A stretch of DNA of 64,000 bases from Pleionea sp. CnH1-48 (GCF_024124665.1 NZ_JAMXSB010000002.1:535281-599280), one strand, 5' to 3'. Positions 25,328-34,657 are shown, counted from the first letter of the stretch. Notes: generated by a model not told the origin, from the sequence alone. Numbers and translations: made by a program.

Positions 25328-25355
25328 CGGGGTTCGAAACCCTACCTCCCCGCCA
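25328..25355 (+). repeat. tRNA 3'-end fragment, possible attachment-site scar
   Basis: CGGGGTTCGAAACCCTACC followed by TCCCCGCCA reads as a T-arm (loop TTCGAAA), a 7-nt acceptor strand CCTCCCC, a discriminator G and CCA. The rest of a tRNA is absent: the upstream 30 bp is a terminator tail. Such 3' ends are what site-specific integrases leave at the far end of an element inserted in a tRNA gene; the acceptor sequence suggests tRNA-Ser. Content to the right is more accessory than to the left. Confidence 0.5.
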
Positions 25356-25578
25356 TAACGGTTACTTTTTACCTACCTAAACCGACACAATAGACTCTCT
25401 TCTTGCAACTATGTTAGAATTACCTTGGTTTATGTAGAGTAATAATATGGAAATTTACTCGTTACCAAGTAGTTAAACGATTTTAATTTTAGGAAAGAGC
25501 GACAGCACTTTAAGGCTTCTCCCCTTCTTTTATGCAAGAAAGCTGTCGACTAATCATTAGATTCTCTCAGGAGTTATT

Positions 25579-27603
25579 ATGTTAAAAAAAGTAGCACTTT
25601 TATTTGGCTTGGCGTTTTCTATTCATTCTTCTTACGCCAGCTCGAACTATCAACAAATTTTCGATGCCCATGACCAGATTAGAGGCGATTGGCATTCTAA
25701 TTCCAGTAATAAAGAAGACGCTCTAGCGTGGGGTGAAAGCTACGTCATGATGTCTTACATGACCATGTATCGTGCCTCGGGCGAAAGAAGGTATCTAGAC
25801 AAGCTTATTCGACACGCCGAAAATGTATTTGCCCAACGAGATGACAATGCTATTCCCCAGGTTTCAGGATTGGACGGTGTTGTTCGGCCAACCTGGGCAA
25901 GTACAAGACCCGTAACGAATAATAAAGCCTACTCCTGGGTTGGACATAGCGGCATGATTCTTTACCCAATACTGGACTTTGCTCAGCTGGTAAAAAATAC
26001 GCCTTCCTTAGGTGACTATATTTATCAAGCTGATGGCCGCAGTTTTCAAACCATCGCCGCGCATTTTGTCACTGAAGCTCAAAAAACCATAACCGCCCAT
26101 GAGTTTCAATGGGATAACGCCATTGGCAACTACCGCATCATGACACATCCCCAGCATACTTTGAGTGGACAATCAGTCCCTTTTAATATGTCTGCGGCTA
26201 TGGGTCGAGTCCTATTAATGATGTACAAATACACCAATGACACCTTCTATTTAAATCGAGTGAACCAACTCTTAGCACATTTTAAGGAACACCTGACTTA
26301 TGATGCTTCAGATCAATCATACATATGGTACTACGGAGCAGACGACGCTAATATAGAAAATTCAGACCATGCATTTGTTGAAATTGATTTCGCGCGACTT
26401 TGTTTCGAAAATAACCTCGCTGTTACACAAGACGATATGAACCGATTTGCTTCAACATTTACCAATCGTATATATAAAAAACAACCAGGTAAGTTCTATA
26501 GATTTCTTGACCGGACAGGTGACATCGAAAATGCCACAGCTGTGGGCCGTTATTTATCGCTGTCGACCTTCGATCCTGACATTTACCATGTCATTGAGGA
26601 TGTCTTACTAGAGCACAGTTTAAGTACACCGGGCTCTTTCGACTTTGGCTGGATAATACTTTCTATCGCAGAGTTGTTTCAACATCAAAACAAGTTACAC
26701 CCTGTAGCTACAGACAGAAGTTCAGGTTCTGCGTCAGACTACTCCGCGATTACTACGGGTGATTTTGATGGGAATGGCATCGATGAGTTTATTACCTCCA
26801 GAAACTTTGATGGACGGCTTTTCTTACGTGCATACAACAACAGTCAAGTATCAACGCTCGGCAGTTATAAAGATAATGCCATCGTTCATTGGTCAGGCTT
26901 AGCGGCAGGCGATTTCATTGGTAATGGCCGAGAACAATTGGTAGCTGTAAACAACGATAATGGCAACATCTATCTATTTGAAGTTAACAACAACCAATTG
27001 CTTCAAATAGCGACCCTTGAGCAAGATGCCAATTCTCAATGGGCAGGCGTTGCGGCAGGAAACTTCAAAGGTAACGGAAAAGCTCAGTTTGTTGGTTTTA
27101 AAAACTCAGATGGCAACGCCTATATGTATGAGTATGCTAATAACCAAATTACCTTAATAGCGACCCTGGAAAACGGCAACGCTTCAAGCTGGGCGGGCGT
27201 CGCTGCGGGTGACTTTAAGAACGTAGGAAAAGACCAGTTTATTGCACTGCGTAACTTTGATGGTAAAGGTTATCTCTACGAGCTGGATAATGGTGCTATT
27301 ACCTACGTAGCAACGTTAGAAGCAGGCTCGGCATCCAACTGGACTGGTGTGGCCGCAGGAAACTTTGACAATGACTCGGAAATAGAAATTGTAGCCCATC
27401 GTTCCTTTGACAATGACTTACTTTTCTACAGCTATCAAGACGGCCAGCTAGTCTCGGAAGGAAAAGAATATTTTCCTGGCCCACTAAACTTGAAAAACCT
27501 GACTTTAGGAAAACTCAGTTCGGCCTCTCAAAACGGCGATAATCTGCTCTTCATCAGAAAGACAGATGCCCATCTATTCATGTATCAACCAACAATCAAA
27601 TAG
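25579..27603 (+). CDS. Large secreted protein: alpha/alpha-barrel-like N-domain plus FG-GAP/VCBS-like repeats
   Basis: 674 residues with a signal peptide cut near SSYAS. Residues ~21-370 are helical with paired Trp/Tyr/Asp patterns (AWGESYVMMSYMTMY, AYSWVGHSGMILYP, WYYGADD, NSDHAFVEIDFARLC), like six-hairpin glycosidases or epimerases such as D-glucuronyl C5-epimerase; the exact family is not recognised. Residues ~385-660 hold about five ~50-residue repeats of the form WxGxAAGxFxGNGxxQFVxxxNxDGNxYLY, an FG-GAP/VCBS-type propeller. It likely acts on or binds extracellular polysaccharide. Confidence 0.75.
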   Translation: MLKKVALLFGLAFSIHSSYASSNYQQIFDAHDQIRGDWHSNSSNKEDALAWGESYVMMSYMTMYRASGERRYLDKLIRHAENVFAQRDDNAIPQVSGLDGVVRPTWASTRPVTNNKAYSWVGHSGMILYPILDFAQLVKNTPSLGDYIYQADGRSFQTIAAHFVTEAQKTITAHEFQWDNAIGNYRIMTHPQHTLSGQSVPFNMSAAMGRVLLMMYKYTNDTFYLNRVNQLLAHFKEHLTYDASDQSYIWYYGADDANIENSDHAFVEIDFARLCFENNLAVTQDDMNRFASTFTNRIYKKQPGKFYRFLDRTGDIENATAVGRYLSLSTFDPDIYHVIEDVLLEHSLSTPGSFDFGWIILSIAELFQHQNKLHPVATDRSSGSASDYSAITTGDFDGNGIDEFITSRNFDGRLFLRAYNNSQVSTLGSYKDNAIVHWSGLAAGDFIGNGREQLVAVNNDNGNIYLFEVNNNQLLQIATLEQDANSQWAGVAAGNFKGNGKAQFVGFKNSDGNAYMYEYANNQITLIATLENGNASSWAGVAAGDFKNVGKDQFIALRNFDGKGYLYELDNGAITYVATLEAGSASNWTGVAAGNFDNDSEIEIVAHRSFDNDLLFYSYQDGQLVSEGKEYFPGPLNLKNLTLGKLSSASQNGDNLLFIRKTDAHLFMYQPTIK

Positions 27604-27615
27604 TTCTTTACTAAG

Positions 27616-27650
27616 GCTTATCAGGCAAGAGAACACCTCGCCTGATAAGC
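27616..27650 (+). terminator. Hairpin after the FG-GAP protein gene
   Basis: GCTTATCAGGC and GCCTGATAAGC form an 11-bp perfect stem; no T-run, so it may protect the 3' end rather than terminate. Confidence 0.5.
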
Positions 27651-27766
27651 GACTCAATCACCGATATTAAGTTAGTTCAAGCGACGAATAAAACCATCAG
27701 TGCTATACTCCATTAAACACCTTCTCAATTCACCCAACTTCGTTTTTCTAGCACAGGAAAGCAATT

Positions 27767-28180
27767 ATGCATTGGGAATTTCAAAATTACACTTTGTTTG
27801 ATAACGAGCTCCCTGTTGATATCAAACACACTTATAAACTACTTCAAACCACCTACTGGAAGGCAAACCGCTCTATTGATGTGGTTAAGTCCATGGTCGA
27901 TAACTCCTATTGTTTCACCCTGTTTTTTGGCAACAAGCAAGTAGGTTTCGCTCGGTTTGTTTCTGACAAGACCACTTTTTCCTGGCTTGCTGATTTTGTT
28001 ATTGCCGAAGATCACAGAGGCCAAGGGGTTGGAAAGTGGATGTTGGAAACCATGCTGGCTCATCCTCAGTTTTCTCATACCCAGTTTGCTCTACAAACCG
28101 CTGATGCACACTCACTGTATCAGTCTTTTGGGTTCGAGACGAAAAGCAGTTTAATGAGCACTGTCGTCGCTTATTTATAA
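27767..28180 (+). CDS. GNAT-family N-acetyltransferase
   Basis: 137 residues. The acetyl-CoA loop is VIAEDHRGQGVGKWMLETML near residue 82 (Q/RxxGxG/A), followed by the family ending LYQSFGFE. Substrate unknown. It resembles small cytoplasmic GNAT proteins of the YjcF/ArgA-related type. The ribosome site AGGAAAG lies before the ATG. Confidence 0.88.
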   Translation: MHWEFQNYTLFDNELPVDIKHTYKLLQTTYWKANRSIDVVKSMVDNSYCFTLFFGNKQVGFARFVSDKTTFSWLADFVIAEDHRGQGVGKWMLETMLAHPQFSHTQFALQTADAHSLYQSFGFETKSSLMSTVVAYL

Positions 28181-28452
28181 CCCCCTAGAAGCAGCAGTTA
28201 TATATAGCCCGTCAATAAGGGACGACTGATTAATAGGCGGTATTGCCAATGCATCCAATGCTTATGAATTAAAAACCAACAAATCCTCCAGAAAATGCTC
28301 AAAGTGTAATCAGATTCAATATCCCAACAAGTTTCAGCCTTTTAGATGGCTGCAATTTCTTTTTCTAAACCCGTCAGGTTCGTTATACTGTCTGAGCCTG
28401 AATTAAGGCGTTAGATAATTAAAAACATTTATTTTATAAAGGGAAAATACCT

Positions 28453-28695
28453 ATGTCTGAACCAAGAGATTATCTTGAAATGTCATTTCGCTCCATTGAG
28501 TGCTTTACTAATGACGGAAAGCTTTGTGCTAATGAATTAGCTGAGATTCTTGCCATTGCAGAGCGTGACGGCGAGATCGACCAGAATGAAATTCGCGTGT
28601 TAAGAAATATTATTTCACGAGTTAAGCCAGAAGAAGTCGATGATGCGATGAAAAAACAACTGGAAATTGTTTTTGAGAAGATCAACAAAGAATAA
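28453..28695 (+). CDS. Small TerB-like acidic protein
   Basis: 80 residues, helical. The segment LAEILAIAERDGEIDQNEIRVLRNIISRV resembles the repeating helical core of TerB/DjlA-type domains (acidic D-G-E-I-D loop between helices). I do not recognise a precise function. The gene lies about 90 bp before an Imm11-like gene and in the same direction; no tellurite genes are near. Confidence 0.55.
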   Translation: MSEPRDYLEMSFRSIECFTNDGKLCANELAEILAIAERDGEIDQNEIRVLRNIISRVKPEEVDDAMKKQLEIVFEKINKE

Positions 28696-28788
28696 GGGAA
28701 GCCAACTCCCTATACTTTCATTATCGAAAAAGATAGACCTGCTCTTCAGATCCACAGCAGGTCTAAGCAAGCCAATCAGGGAATCAGC

Positions 28789-29391
28789 ATGCGATTTTTT
28801 CAAATAGAAATACTAGGTGATTTAAAAAATATCAAACAACTACCCACAATTGAAAGAGCACCTTCGGGTCTTAAGCTTAAATGTTGGCACTTAACCGAAG
28901 GATTGCCCGTTAAAAACCTATACGAGAAAGTTTATTCTGGCAATCTCAAAGTTTATTTAGAAAACATGCCTCAAGAAAAAGGCATGACCGATTTTATTTC
29001 TAACACAGCCTGTTTGTTAGTAGTATCATCTCGCTGCAAAGAGCTATTCGATAGTCATTTATCAGAACAAGAAGTCGAAATATTACCGCTGGATATCTAC
29101 TCCTCAGACGAGCAAATCGTCAGCTCAGATTACTGGATGGTGCATTCCCTCGCTACCTTTGATGCCTTAGATACCGCTCGATCCGAAGTTATTTATGACG
29201 AGTGTGAACCCTATGATCCTATTGGTGTCGATGGCGACTATGTTTTTTCTGAGGATAAAGTCAGTGCCGCCCCTGCTCTGTTTCGTATTCCAGAGTATCC
29301 CAGTGACTTTTTTATTCGAGAAGATCTGGCACGGGCCCTTCATTCATTAGAGCCAAGCAATCTGTTTTTAACAGAAATACAAGTGGCTTAA
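28789..29391 (+). CDS. Imm11-like (DUF1629) immunity protein, orphan
   Basis: 200 residues. The C-terminal pattern (ALFRIPEYPSDFFIREDLARALHS, then LFLTEIQVA) is like the Imm11/DUF1629 group of immunity proteins that protect against polymorphic toxins. No toxin gene lies on either side, so it would be an orphan immunity gene, common in toxin-system remnants. Family assignment is by pattern. A hairpin at 29414-29442 follows. Confidence 0.55.
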   Translation: MRFFQIEILGDLKNIKQLPTIERAPSGLKLKCWHLTEGLPVKNLYEKVYSGNLKVYLENMPQEKGMTDFISNTACLLVVSSRCKELFDSHLSEQEVEILPLDIYSSDEQIVSSDYWMVHSLATFDALDTARSEVIYDECEPYDPIGVDGDYVFSEDKVSAAPALFRIPEYPSDFFIREDLARALHSLEPSNLFLTEIQVA

Positions 29392-29413
29392 GCCTAAACA
29401 AATCTTTATTGTA

Positions 29414-29442
29414 CTCCCAAGCCAATAGAATAAGCTTGGGAG
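29414..29442 (+). terminator. Hairpin after the Imm11-like gene
   Basis: CTCCCAAGC and GCTTGGGAG, 9-bp perfect stem with an 11-nt loop; no T-run. Confidence 0.5.
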
Positions 29443-29463
29443 CTAATATCAAGATATGTCTAT

Positions 29464-30282
29464 CTAAGTGCGAGAATTAACTGGAGTACAGGTAATTCCT
29501 CCACTTCCATTTCTGACACATCTTACAGGAACGCCACCACCAATTGTTCCACCGTTTACAATAATTGGAATTCCAGCACGAGCAGCCGCTGCAAGAAAGT
29601 CACTCAGTGATCGAGAGCTTGCCATCGAGCCACCAAAGTTATTGCTGCCAGAAAACTCTAATGTATTTCCATCTGCATCTCGAGATTGAACAGGAACAAG
29701 TTGATAATACATATCATTATTTGAATCAATAGATTGAAACTTAAATTTTGCAGTACTTCCATCAGCAAACTCAAAAGTTAAAGTAATTGCAGGGTGACCA
29801 AATAATCCTGTCGCTAAATTAATAACACTTGTAAGAGCCGAATACACAGAGTGACTCGACTGAAACCAGTCTCCAACCCGTTGGCGAGCAGCAGGGTCTC
29901 CGACCATATCCCATGCACTGGAAGCAACATGCTCAGGAACAACATCGATCGCATTTTTTAGTACTTCAAAATACTCCAGCGCATTAACGTAATCAGTATA
30001 CTTATCAAAAATTGGAGCTGGAGTTTGTATTGGAGCTACAAAGGTCATAATCGAAGGTCCAATATCACGTTCATTAATAACCATATAAGAGTGCAATGTT
30101 TTTCTGCCGTGATCAAATACATGCACTAACATTGAGTTCACATGTCTAGGAACGGCCTGCTTAGCCAGATAGTTATGAGAGCTAACACTACAGAAGTTAC
30201 AAGTAATCACTTTATCCGCAGCAAAAACATTACTCGAAATAAACCCGACAATAAAAACAAATATATAAAATAGTTTTTTCAT
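29464..30282 (-). CDS. Secreted hypothetical protein
   Basis: 272 residues with a signal peptide (FIVGFISSNVFA). A Cys pair CNFC near residue 27 and a second pair near the Gly-rich C-terminus (VPVRCVRNGSGGITCTP) may form disulfides. No family recognised. Base use is AT-rich like the neighbouring decayed region, suggesting transfer. The leader contains AT-rich DNA that merges into the array of decayed repeats upstream. Confidence 0.6.
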   Translation of the reverse strand: MKKLFYIFVFIVGFISSNVFAADKVITCNFCSVSSHNYLAKQAVPRHVNSMLVHVFDHGRKTLHSYMVINERDIGPSIMTFVAPIQTPAPIFDKYTDYVNALEYFEVLKNAIDVVPEHVASSAWDMVGDPAARQRVGDWFQSSHSVYSALTSVINLATGLFGHPAITLTFEFADGSTAKFKFQSIDSNNDMYYQLVPVQSRDADGNTLEFSGSNNFGGSMASSRSLSDFLAAAARAGIPIIVNGGTIGGGVPVRCVRNGSGGITCTPVNSRT

Positions 30283-30289
30283 TTTTAGT

Positions 30290-30547
30290 TATCCTATTCA
30301 TTAATTTCAAAACAGTCTTTATTAGAGATCGAGATGGAAGCTATCACGAAATAAAATTTTTTTCTAGAAAACAAAAAATATTTTTTGAAAACAATTTTCA
30401 TTTTAACTAAAGCACCAATCCATTTAAAAACAAATTCACCCAGCACTTCCAACCAACTCCATCTTTCATAACAACCCGACACAACCAATTTAGCTATCTA
30501 ACAACAAAACAACTCAAGAAAAAACACAGGCAGACCTAAAAAAAGAG
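30290..30547 (-). pseudogene. Tandem copy 4 of the hydrolase 3' end, most decayed
   Basis: Faint match to the gene's 3' end: TATCTAACAACAAAACAAC near 30494 corresponds to CATCTAACAACGAAACAAC in the hydrolase, and GAGGAGAATAAAC at the border recurs at every unit edge. Very AT-rich with many stops. Confidence 0.5.
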
Positions 30548-30818
30548 GAGAATAAACAACAAAACGATACCTATCCGAACATACACAACACTTAAGAGGC
30601 AATCAAAAAAAATTAATAAAACCAGTAAAAAACTTTCGACAGGAACAACCGCCTTTATGCAGACACCCCTTACCTCTACAAAAATTATTTTAAAAGTAAT
30701 TTTATTTGTGAGTTCCGCTTTAGTTACCAACCGATAAAACCAAACCAAAATTTATTGCCATTTAATTACAAAACAATATTCCCTAACGTAACAAATAGGC
30801 TACCACCTTCCAAACAGG
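30548..30818 (-). pseudogene. Tandem copy 3 of the hydrolase 3' end, strongly decayed
   Basis: About 271 bp that line up with copy 2 and the gene: AACATACACAACA near the left edge, TTTATTGCCATTTAATTAC near 30750, and CTACCACCTTCCAAACAGGGG near the right edge. Reading frame lost. Confidence 0.7.
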
Positions 30819-31100
30819 GGATAACAATTGACAAAACATTACTTATTCGAACATACGCAAACCATTAACCAGCAATCAAAACCATTCAGCGAATGAGTCA
30901 ACACGATCTCCCGGCAAGGCATAACTTCCTTTTAAAAATAAAGGTTCTTATCACTCGAAGAAATTAATTTAGTAAATGGAATTTATTTATGAGTTGTGCT
31001 GTCGCCATCATCCGATGATGGTCAAAGATACTTTTCTGTCATCAAATAACGAAACAACATTCTTAGGCGCAACGATTCCAGCTGCACCTTCCAAATAAGG
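30819..31100 (-). pseudogene. Tandem copy 2 of the hydrolase 3' end, moderately decayed
   Basis: About 282 bp. AATTGACAAAAC-TTACTTATTCGAACATAC at its left matches the unit edges at 31108 and 31391; AACGAAACAAC-TTCTTAGGCGCAACG near 31050 matches the gene at 31332. The frame is broken by indels. Confidence 0.85.
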
Positions 31101-31156
31101 GAGAATAATTGACAAAACGTTACTTATTCGAACATACACAACGTCTTATTCGGTAA

Positions 31157-32071
31157 TTAAAACCACTCAACAAGTGAGTTAACATACTCCTCCGGTAAGA
31201 TATGATTTCCTTTAAACACAATATGCTTCTTGTCTTTCGAAGGAATTCTTTTAAACAAAAGTACATTTTCTTCATGTGTTGCATTTTCATCATCATCTGA
31301 TGTAACCAACCAGACTTTATTGTCATCTAACAACGAAACAACGTTCTTAGGCGCAACGGATGCGGTAGTATCTTCCAGATAGGGGGGAACAATTGACAAA
31401 ACATTACTTATTCGAACATCCACTGCTGCTAGAAGCAGGCTCATTTGTCCTCCCATGCTATAACCGGCAACATGAGTATTAGAAATATCCAGCTCCTTCT
31501 GCTGCTCTATCCAATCGAGCAGTACTCGATAATCCAGAACAGTATCCCGAATCATACGAACATAATCATCCTTGTCACCCAGAAACGTCAGATCAATCAT
31601 AATGGAGCGCAAACTTCGATCTGCCTTTTTTCGCGATCCATGATATCGAGCATCAATAGCAATAACCACATAGCCCTTGTTTCTTGCAATTTGGGTAATC
31701 TTATTAACTTGGGTAACTGTAGGTCTGCCTTTTAATGAATCCACCCACCAACGAGGATAACTGCGCCCCATTGCGTGCATACCCAGCAATACAGGATAAC
31801 GGTCCTTTTTCACTTCGGGGTAGTGGATTTGCCCTTTTACTTTCGCCCCATCAAAACTCCTGTAATGGAATTCATAGAGGTTTTCCTCCAGCTTATTAAG
31901 CTCGAAATTCAGGTTTTGAGAGGCAGAATATTGGTATCTATCCAATATTTCTTGAGTCGATAAAGGCTCACTATCCAATGTAAAAAATACGTAATAAATG
32001 GCACTTAGTGCGAAGAGTACGCCAAGGGTTGCTTGAAAAACCTTAGCCGTCACTAATTTTTTGAGTTTCAT
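31157..32071 (-). CDS. Membrane-anchored alpha/beta hydrolase
   Basis: Start ATG 32071 is chosen because GAGGAAG precedes it; the track start is 21 bp further out. About 304 residues. An N-terminal transmembrane segment (VFQATLGVLFALSAIYYVFF) anchors it facing the periplasm. The hydrolase fold shows AIDARYHGSRK, the nucleophile elbow GYSMGG (Ser near residue 205), an acid candidate in WLVTSDDDE, and a terminal His in VFKGNHILPEEY. Likely an esterase or dienelactone-hydrolase-like enzyme. Its last ~94 codons are repeated in decayed form three more times downstream. Confidence 0.82.
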   Translation of the reverse strand: MKLKKLVTAKVFQATLGVLFALSAIYYVFFTLDSEPLSTQEILDRYQYSASQNLNFELNKLEENLYEFHYRSFDGAKVKGQIHYPEVKKDRYPVLLGMHAMGRSYPRWWVDSLKGRPTVTQVNKITQIARNKGYVVIAIDARYHGSRKKADRSLRSIMIDLTFLGDKDDYVRMIRDTVLDYRVLLDWIEQQKELDISNTHVAGYSMGGQMSLLLAAVDVRISNVLSIVPPYLEDTTASVAPKNVVSLLDDNKVWLVTSDDDENATHEENVLLFKRIPSKDKKHIVFKGNHILPEEYVNSLVEWF

Positions 32072-32142
32072 TAAATCTTCCTCGTTAGGCAATATCAGTA
32101 TCCTAACAAGGAGAGGTTCAAATCCAGGTGAAATTGTGGTGA

Positions 32143-32484
32143 CTAAACACTACTCTCAATAATTAGCGCCTCATCCAAGGGAAGCATAAGGTGTATCGGG
32201 AAGAGAGGGATAAGCGAGTCATCAAAGTGGTTTAACGATTGCGGAACTATCGAACTGACGGAGTATTTATTGAGCAAAATAGCAGGAGTTACTTTGATAA
32301 GGCGCGTTAAGGCAATGGTTAACAGAGTAATGGAGATAGCCGCAATGGCCATGGCAGTGAGAGGTAATGAAGCATTAGGAATGCAATGAAAACAAGACAT
32401 AACATAAGGTGCATCATGCGCGCCTGCAAACGTCATAACCAACAAAAATAATCCAACAATCGTCAATAAACCCGTTATCTTCAT
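32143..32484 (-). CDS. Small hypothetical membrane protein
   Basis: 113 residues with two predicted membrane segments (LLTIVGLFLLVMTFAGA and LPLTAMAIAAISITLLTIAL) separated by a short CxxC loop (SCFHC), then a polar tail. No family recognised. It lies between a WYL regulator and the hydrolase on the same strand, so the three may form one unit. Confidence 0.6.
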   Translation of the reverse strand: MKITGLLTIVGLFLLVMTFAGAHDAPYVMSCFHCIPNASLPLTAMAIAAISITLLTIALTRLIKVTPAILLNKYSVSSIVPQSLNHFDDSLIPLFPIHLMLPLDEALIIESSV

Positions 32485-32540
32485 TCTATTTTCCTTATAT
32501 TTACCTCTCAGTTTAACATAGCCATAGCCCGATAAATAAC

Positions 32541-33527
32541 TTAAATTTGATAAACACCAAGCGCATTATTTAAGCGCTCAACTAATGCATCGCGCAAAAT
32601 CTGCGGAAACACCACCTCGGCTTTATCTCCCAGCTTGACGATATCCATAATGAGCTCATCAGGTTGCCTAATATTAAATGGCAACTTTAAGGTATAGAAA
32701 CCGTCGTCAGAAAAATGCCCCTGTTGCTTCGAGTGCCATACTTCTTCAGAAATACGCTGCGCAATACCTGGCTTAAACTTAATGATGGCAGTATCAATTT
32801 CACTGCCCGCAAAAATGCCATAGCTCTGCTTAAAATGATTTTCCATATCATCTTCATTCACAACTTTAAAAGGATTACTGGATAATTGAATATTCGAGAC
32901 GCATTCCACAGCAAAGGTTCTATAATGCTCCCTTTTGTGACACCAAGCATACAAAAACCAGTTGTTTCGATAGTTGATCAATTTTTGCGGAGAAATCTCT
33001 CGCTGGGTCACAATGCCCTCATCACGGGTGACATAAGTAATACCTATACGAGTCATATTTAAAATCGCATGAGTAATCGATTGAAATTGATGCCCTTCAA
33101 CGTCTCGTATACCCACCCCTAGAAAATGAACTTTATTACTTAGTGATGCTGGCTCGATGGTACTCTGCCTTAACAGTTGCGCTACCCGTTGTTGGATGGG
33201 GTACACTTCTTCTTTCAATACACCAACACCAAGATTGGTCAACAACTGCTGTACAAGAAGCAAGGCATTCAATTCTTTTTCATTAAACCAAACGCCAGGT
33301 AACTCAAATCCCTCTTCCGCATTTTCTACATAATAGTAACCCCCTCGATTTCTATCGTATTCTATCGGAGCGCCAAGAAAGTCGATCATGTGGCGCTTGA
33401 CTCTATTAAAGGTAGCGCGAGAGCACTCCAACTCACACAATATATCCTTTGTAGATATAACTGTTTTTCGTCCCTTGAGCACTCGATGTAAATCATAAAC
33501 TCGATCAAACCCATCCATAAAAAACAC
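32541..33527 (-). CDS. WYL-domain transcriptional regulator (YafY-like)
   Basis: 328 residues. N-terminal winged helix (residues ~8-65, ISTKDILCELECSRATFNRVKRHM), middle linker, then a WYL domain around residues 160-250 with the SPQKLINYRNNWFLYAWCHKREHYRTFAVECVSNIQL signature. WYL regulators bind nucleic acid or small nucleotides and often control defence or stress genes. It is upstream of the small membrane protein and hydrolase on the same strand. The ATG at 33518 is an alternative start. Confidence 0.88.
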   Translation of the reverse strand: MFFMDGFDRVYDLHRVLKGRKTVISTKDILCELECSRATFNRVKRHMIDFLGAPIEYDRNRGGYYYVENAEEGFELPGVWFNEKELNALLLVQQLLTNLGVGVLKEEVYPIQQRVAQLLRQSTIEPASLSNKVHFLGVGIRDVEGHQFQSITHAILNMTRIGITYVTRDEGIVTQREISPQKLINYRNNWFLYAWCHKREHYRTFAVECVSNIQLSSNPFKVVNEDDMENHFKQSYGIFAGSEIDTAIIKFKPGIAQRISEEVWHSKQQGHFSDDGFYTLKLPFNIRQPDELIMDIVKLGDKAEVVFPQILRDALVERLNNALGVYQI

Positions 33528-33680
33528 ACTCTTTTTTGTTCACTGTCTCAGGATATGATACAGCGACCTGCGACAATATTTGGCGTCGCAGAAATGCGTC
33601 TTTTTAGAGTGCTAAACATCAGCACATAAAGGAGCTACTGGTTCCTACTTACTCTATTTTCAAACTAAGGAAGACAATTT

Positions 33681-34466
33681 ATGAATAAAATTTTGTCCAT
33701 CATTGGCCTGTTGTCCATTGCTACCACAGTACAGGCCTCTTCGCTCACGACTAGCGCCACATTTCAAGAAGGACTCCCACTCCATCTAGAAACCAACATT
33801 GCCCACAACGCAACGGTAGATTTTGGAGCTAGCTTCGAATCCATCGACCGAATTTGCTTTACGGCTCATTTTACGGGCGACTTAGCCGATCCCAACGAAG
33901 GATTTATGATGGGTCCATTTGGCAGCGCAAGCTATGGCTGGACCAATATAAACTCAACGCCGATTGCTTCACGTACCACCTGTATCACACCAGCACATAC
34001 GGGTGCTTCCGACTTTCTGGATGGCGCTCAAACTTTTGGTGTTAAGATGTACAAGGGCCAGGCAACCCTCTCGTCCCTGGATGTCACGATCACAGGAACC
34101 ATCAATCAACCCGACTTACTTGAAGTCGATATCGTCAAGGATGATCCTAACTATTCAGTCCCTGCAGAAGGAGGAAAACTCAAGTATGATGCGCTGATTC
34201 GTAATTTAGATTATGACCTCAGCTACAAAAACTTCAATCAGTGGTCGTCTTTAACTTTGCCCACAGGCGAAGCTTATCCTGTCCACAAGTCTCGACAGCT
34301 AGAGCTCAGCTCAGGTGAAGAAAAATCTTACACCCGTCCTTACATCAACATACCTACCTGGTTCCCAGCTGGAGAATACACTTTTACTTGGTATGTAGCT
34401 GATCCATTAAACGACAATAAGCTAATTACCCAAGACAGCTTTACCTTCAACAAACTGCCAGAATAG
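33681..34466 (+). CDS. Secreted hypothetical protein
   Basis: 261 residues with a signal peptide (IGLLSIATTVQASS) and a good AAGGAAG ribosome site. Beta-rich mature protein in two halves: residues ~20-150 with two Cys (ICFTAHF, TTCITP) and ~155-261 like an Ig/CARDB-type domain (SLTLPTGEAYPV, ELSSGEEKSYTRPYINIPTWFPAGEYTFTWYVAD). Function unknown; binding or matrix role likely. Followed by a strong hairpin. Confidence 0.65.
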   Translation: MNKILSIIGLLSIATTVQASSLTTSATFQEGLPLHLETNIAHNATVDFGASFESIDRICFTAHFTGDLADPNEGFMMGPFGSASYGWTNINSTPIASRTTCITPAHTGASDFLDGAQTFGVKMYKGQATLSSLDVTITGTINQPDLLEVDIVKDDPNYSVPAEGGKLKYDALIRNLDYDLSYKNFNQWSSLTLPTGEAYPVHKSRQLELSSGEEKSYTRPYINIPTWFPAGEYTFTWYVADPLNDNKLITQDSFTFNKLPE

Positions 34467-34527
34467 AGCTTCATTGAATACCTATAGTATCTTTACAACT
34501 CAACATTAAGATACTTTGCTTCGCCGC

Positions 34528-34558
34528 GCGCAGGAGTCTGAGAGTCAGACTCCTGCGC
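34528..34558 (+). terminator. Strong hairpin after the secreted protein gene
   Basis: GCGCAGGAGTCTGA and its exact complement around GAG: a 14-bp stem, followed by CTTCGTTT rather than a full T-run. Confidence 0.65.
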
Positions 34559-34657
34559 CTTCGTTTATAAAAAGACGGCTCTTATTCGCGCATTTCATAA
34601 TACTTGAGCTAAACTTACTTATAAATCAGGTTCTTATGTGATATTCGGACTCAAATT

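Noticed and set aside
30536..30748. 70-codon minus-strand frame
   Set aside because: Falls within decayed copy 3 of the hydrolase tail; chance-open AT-rich frame.
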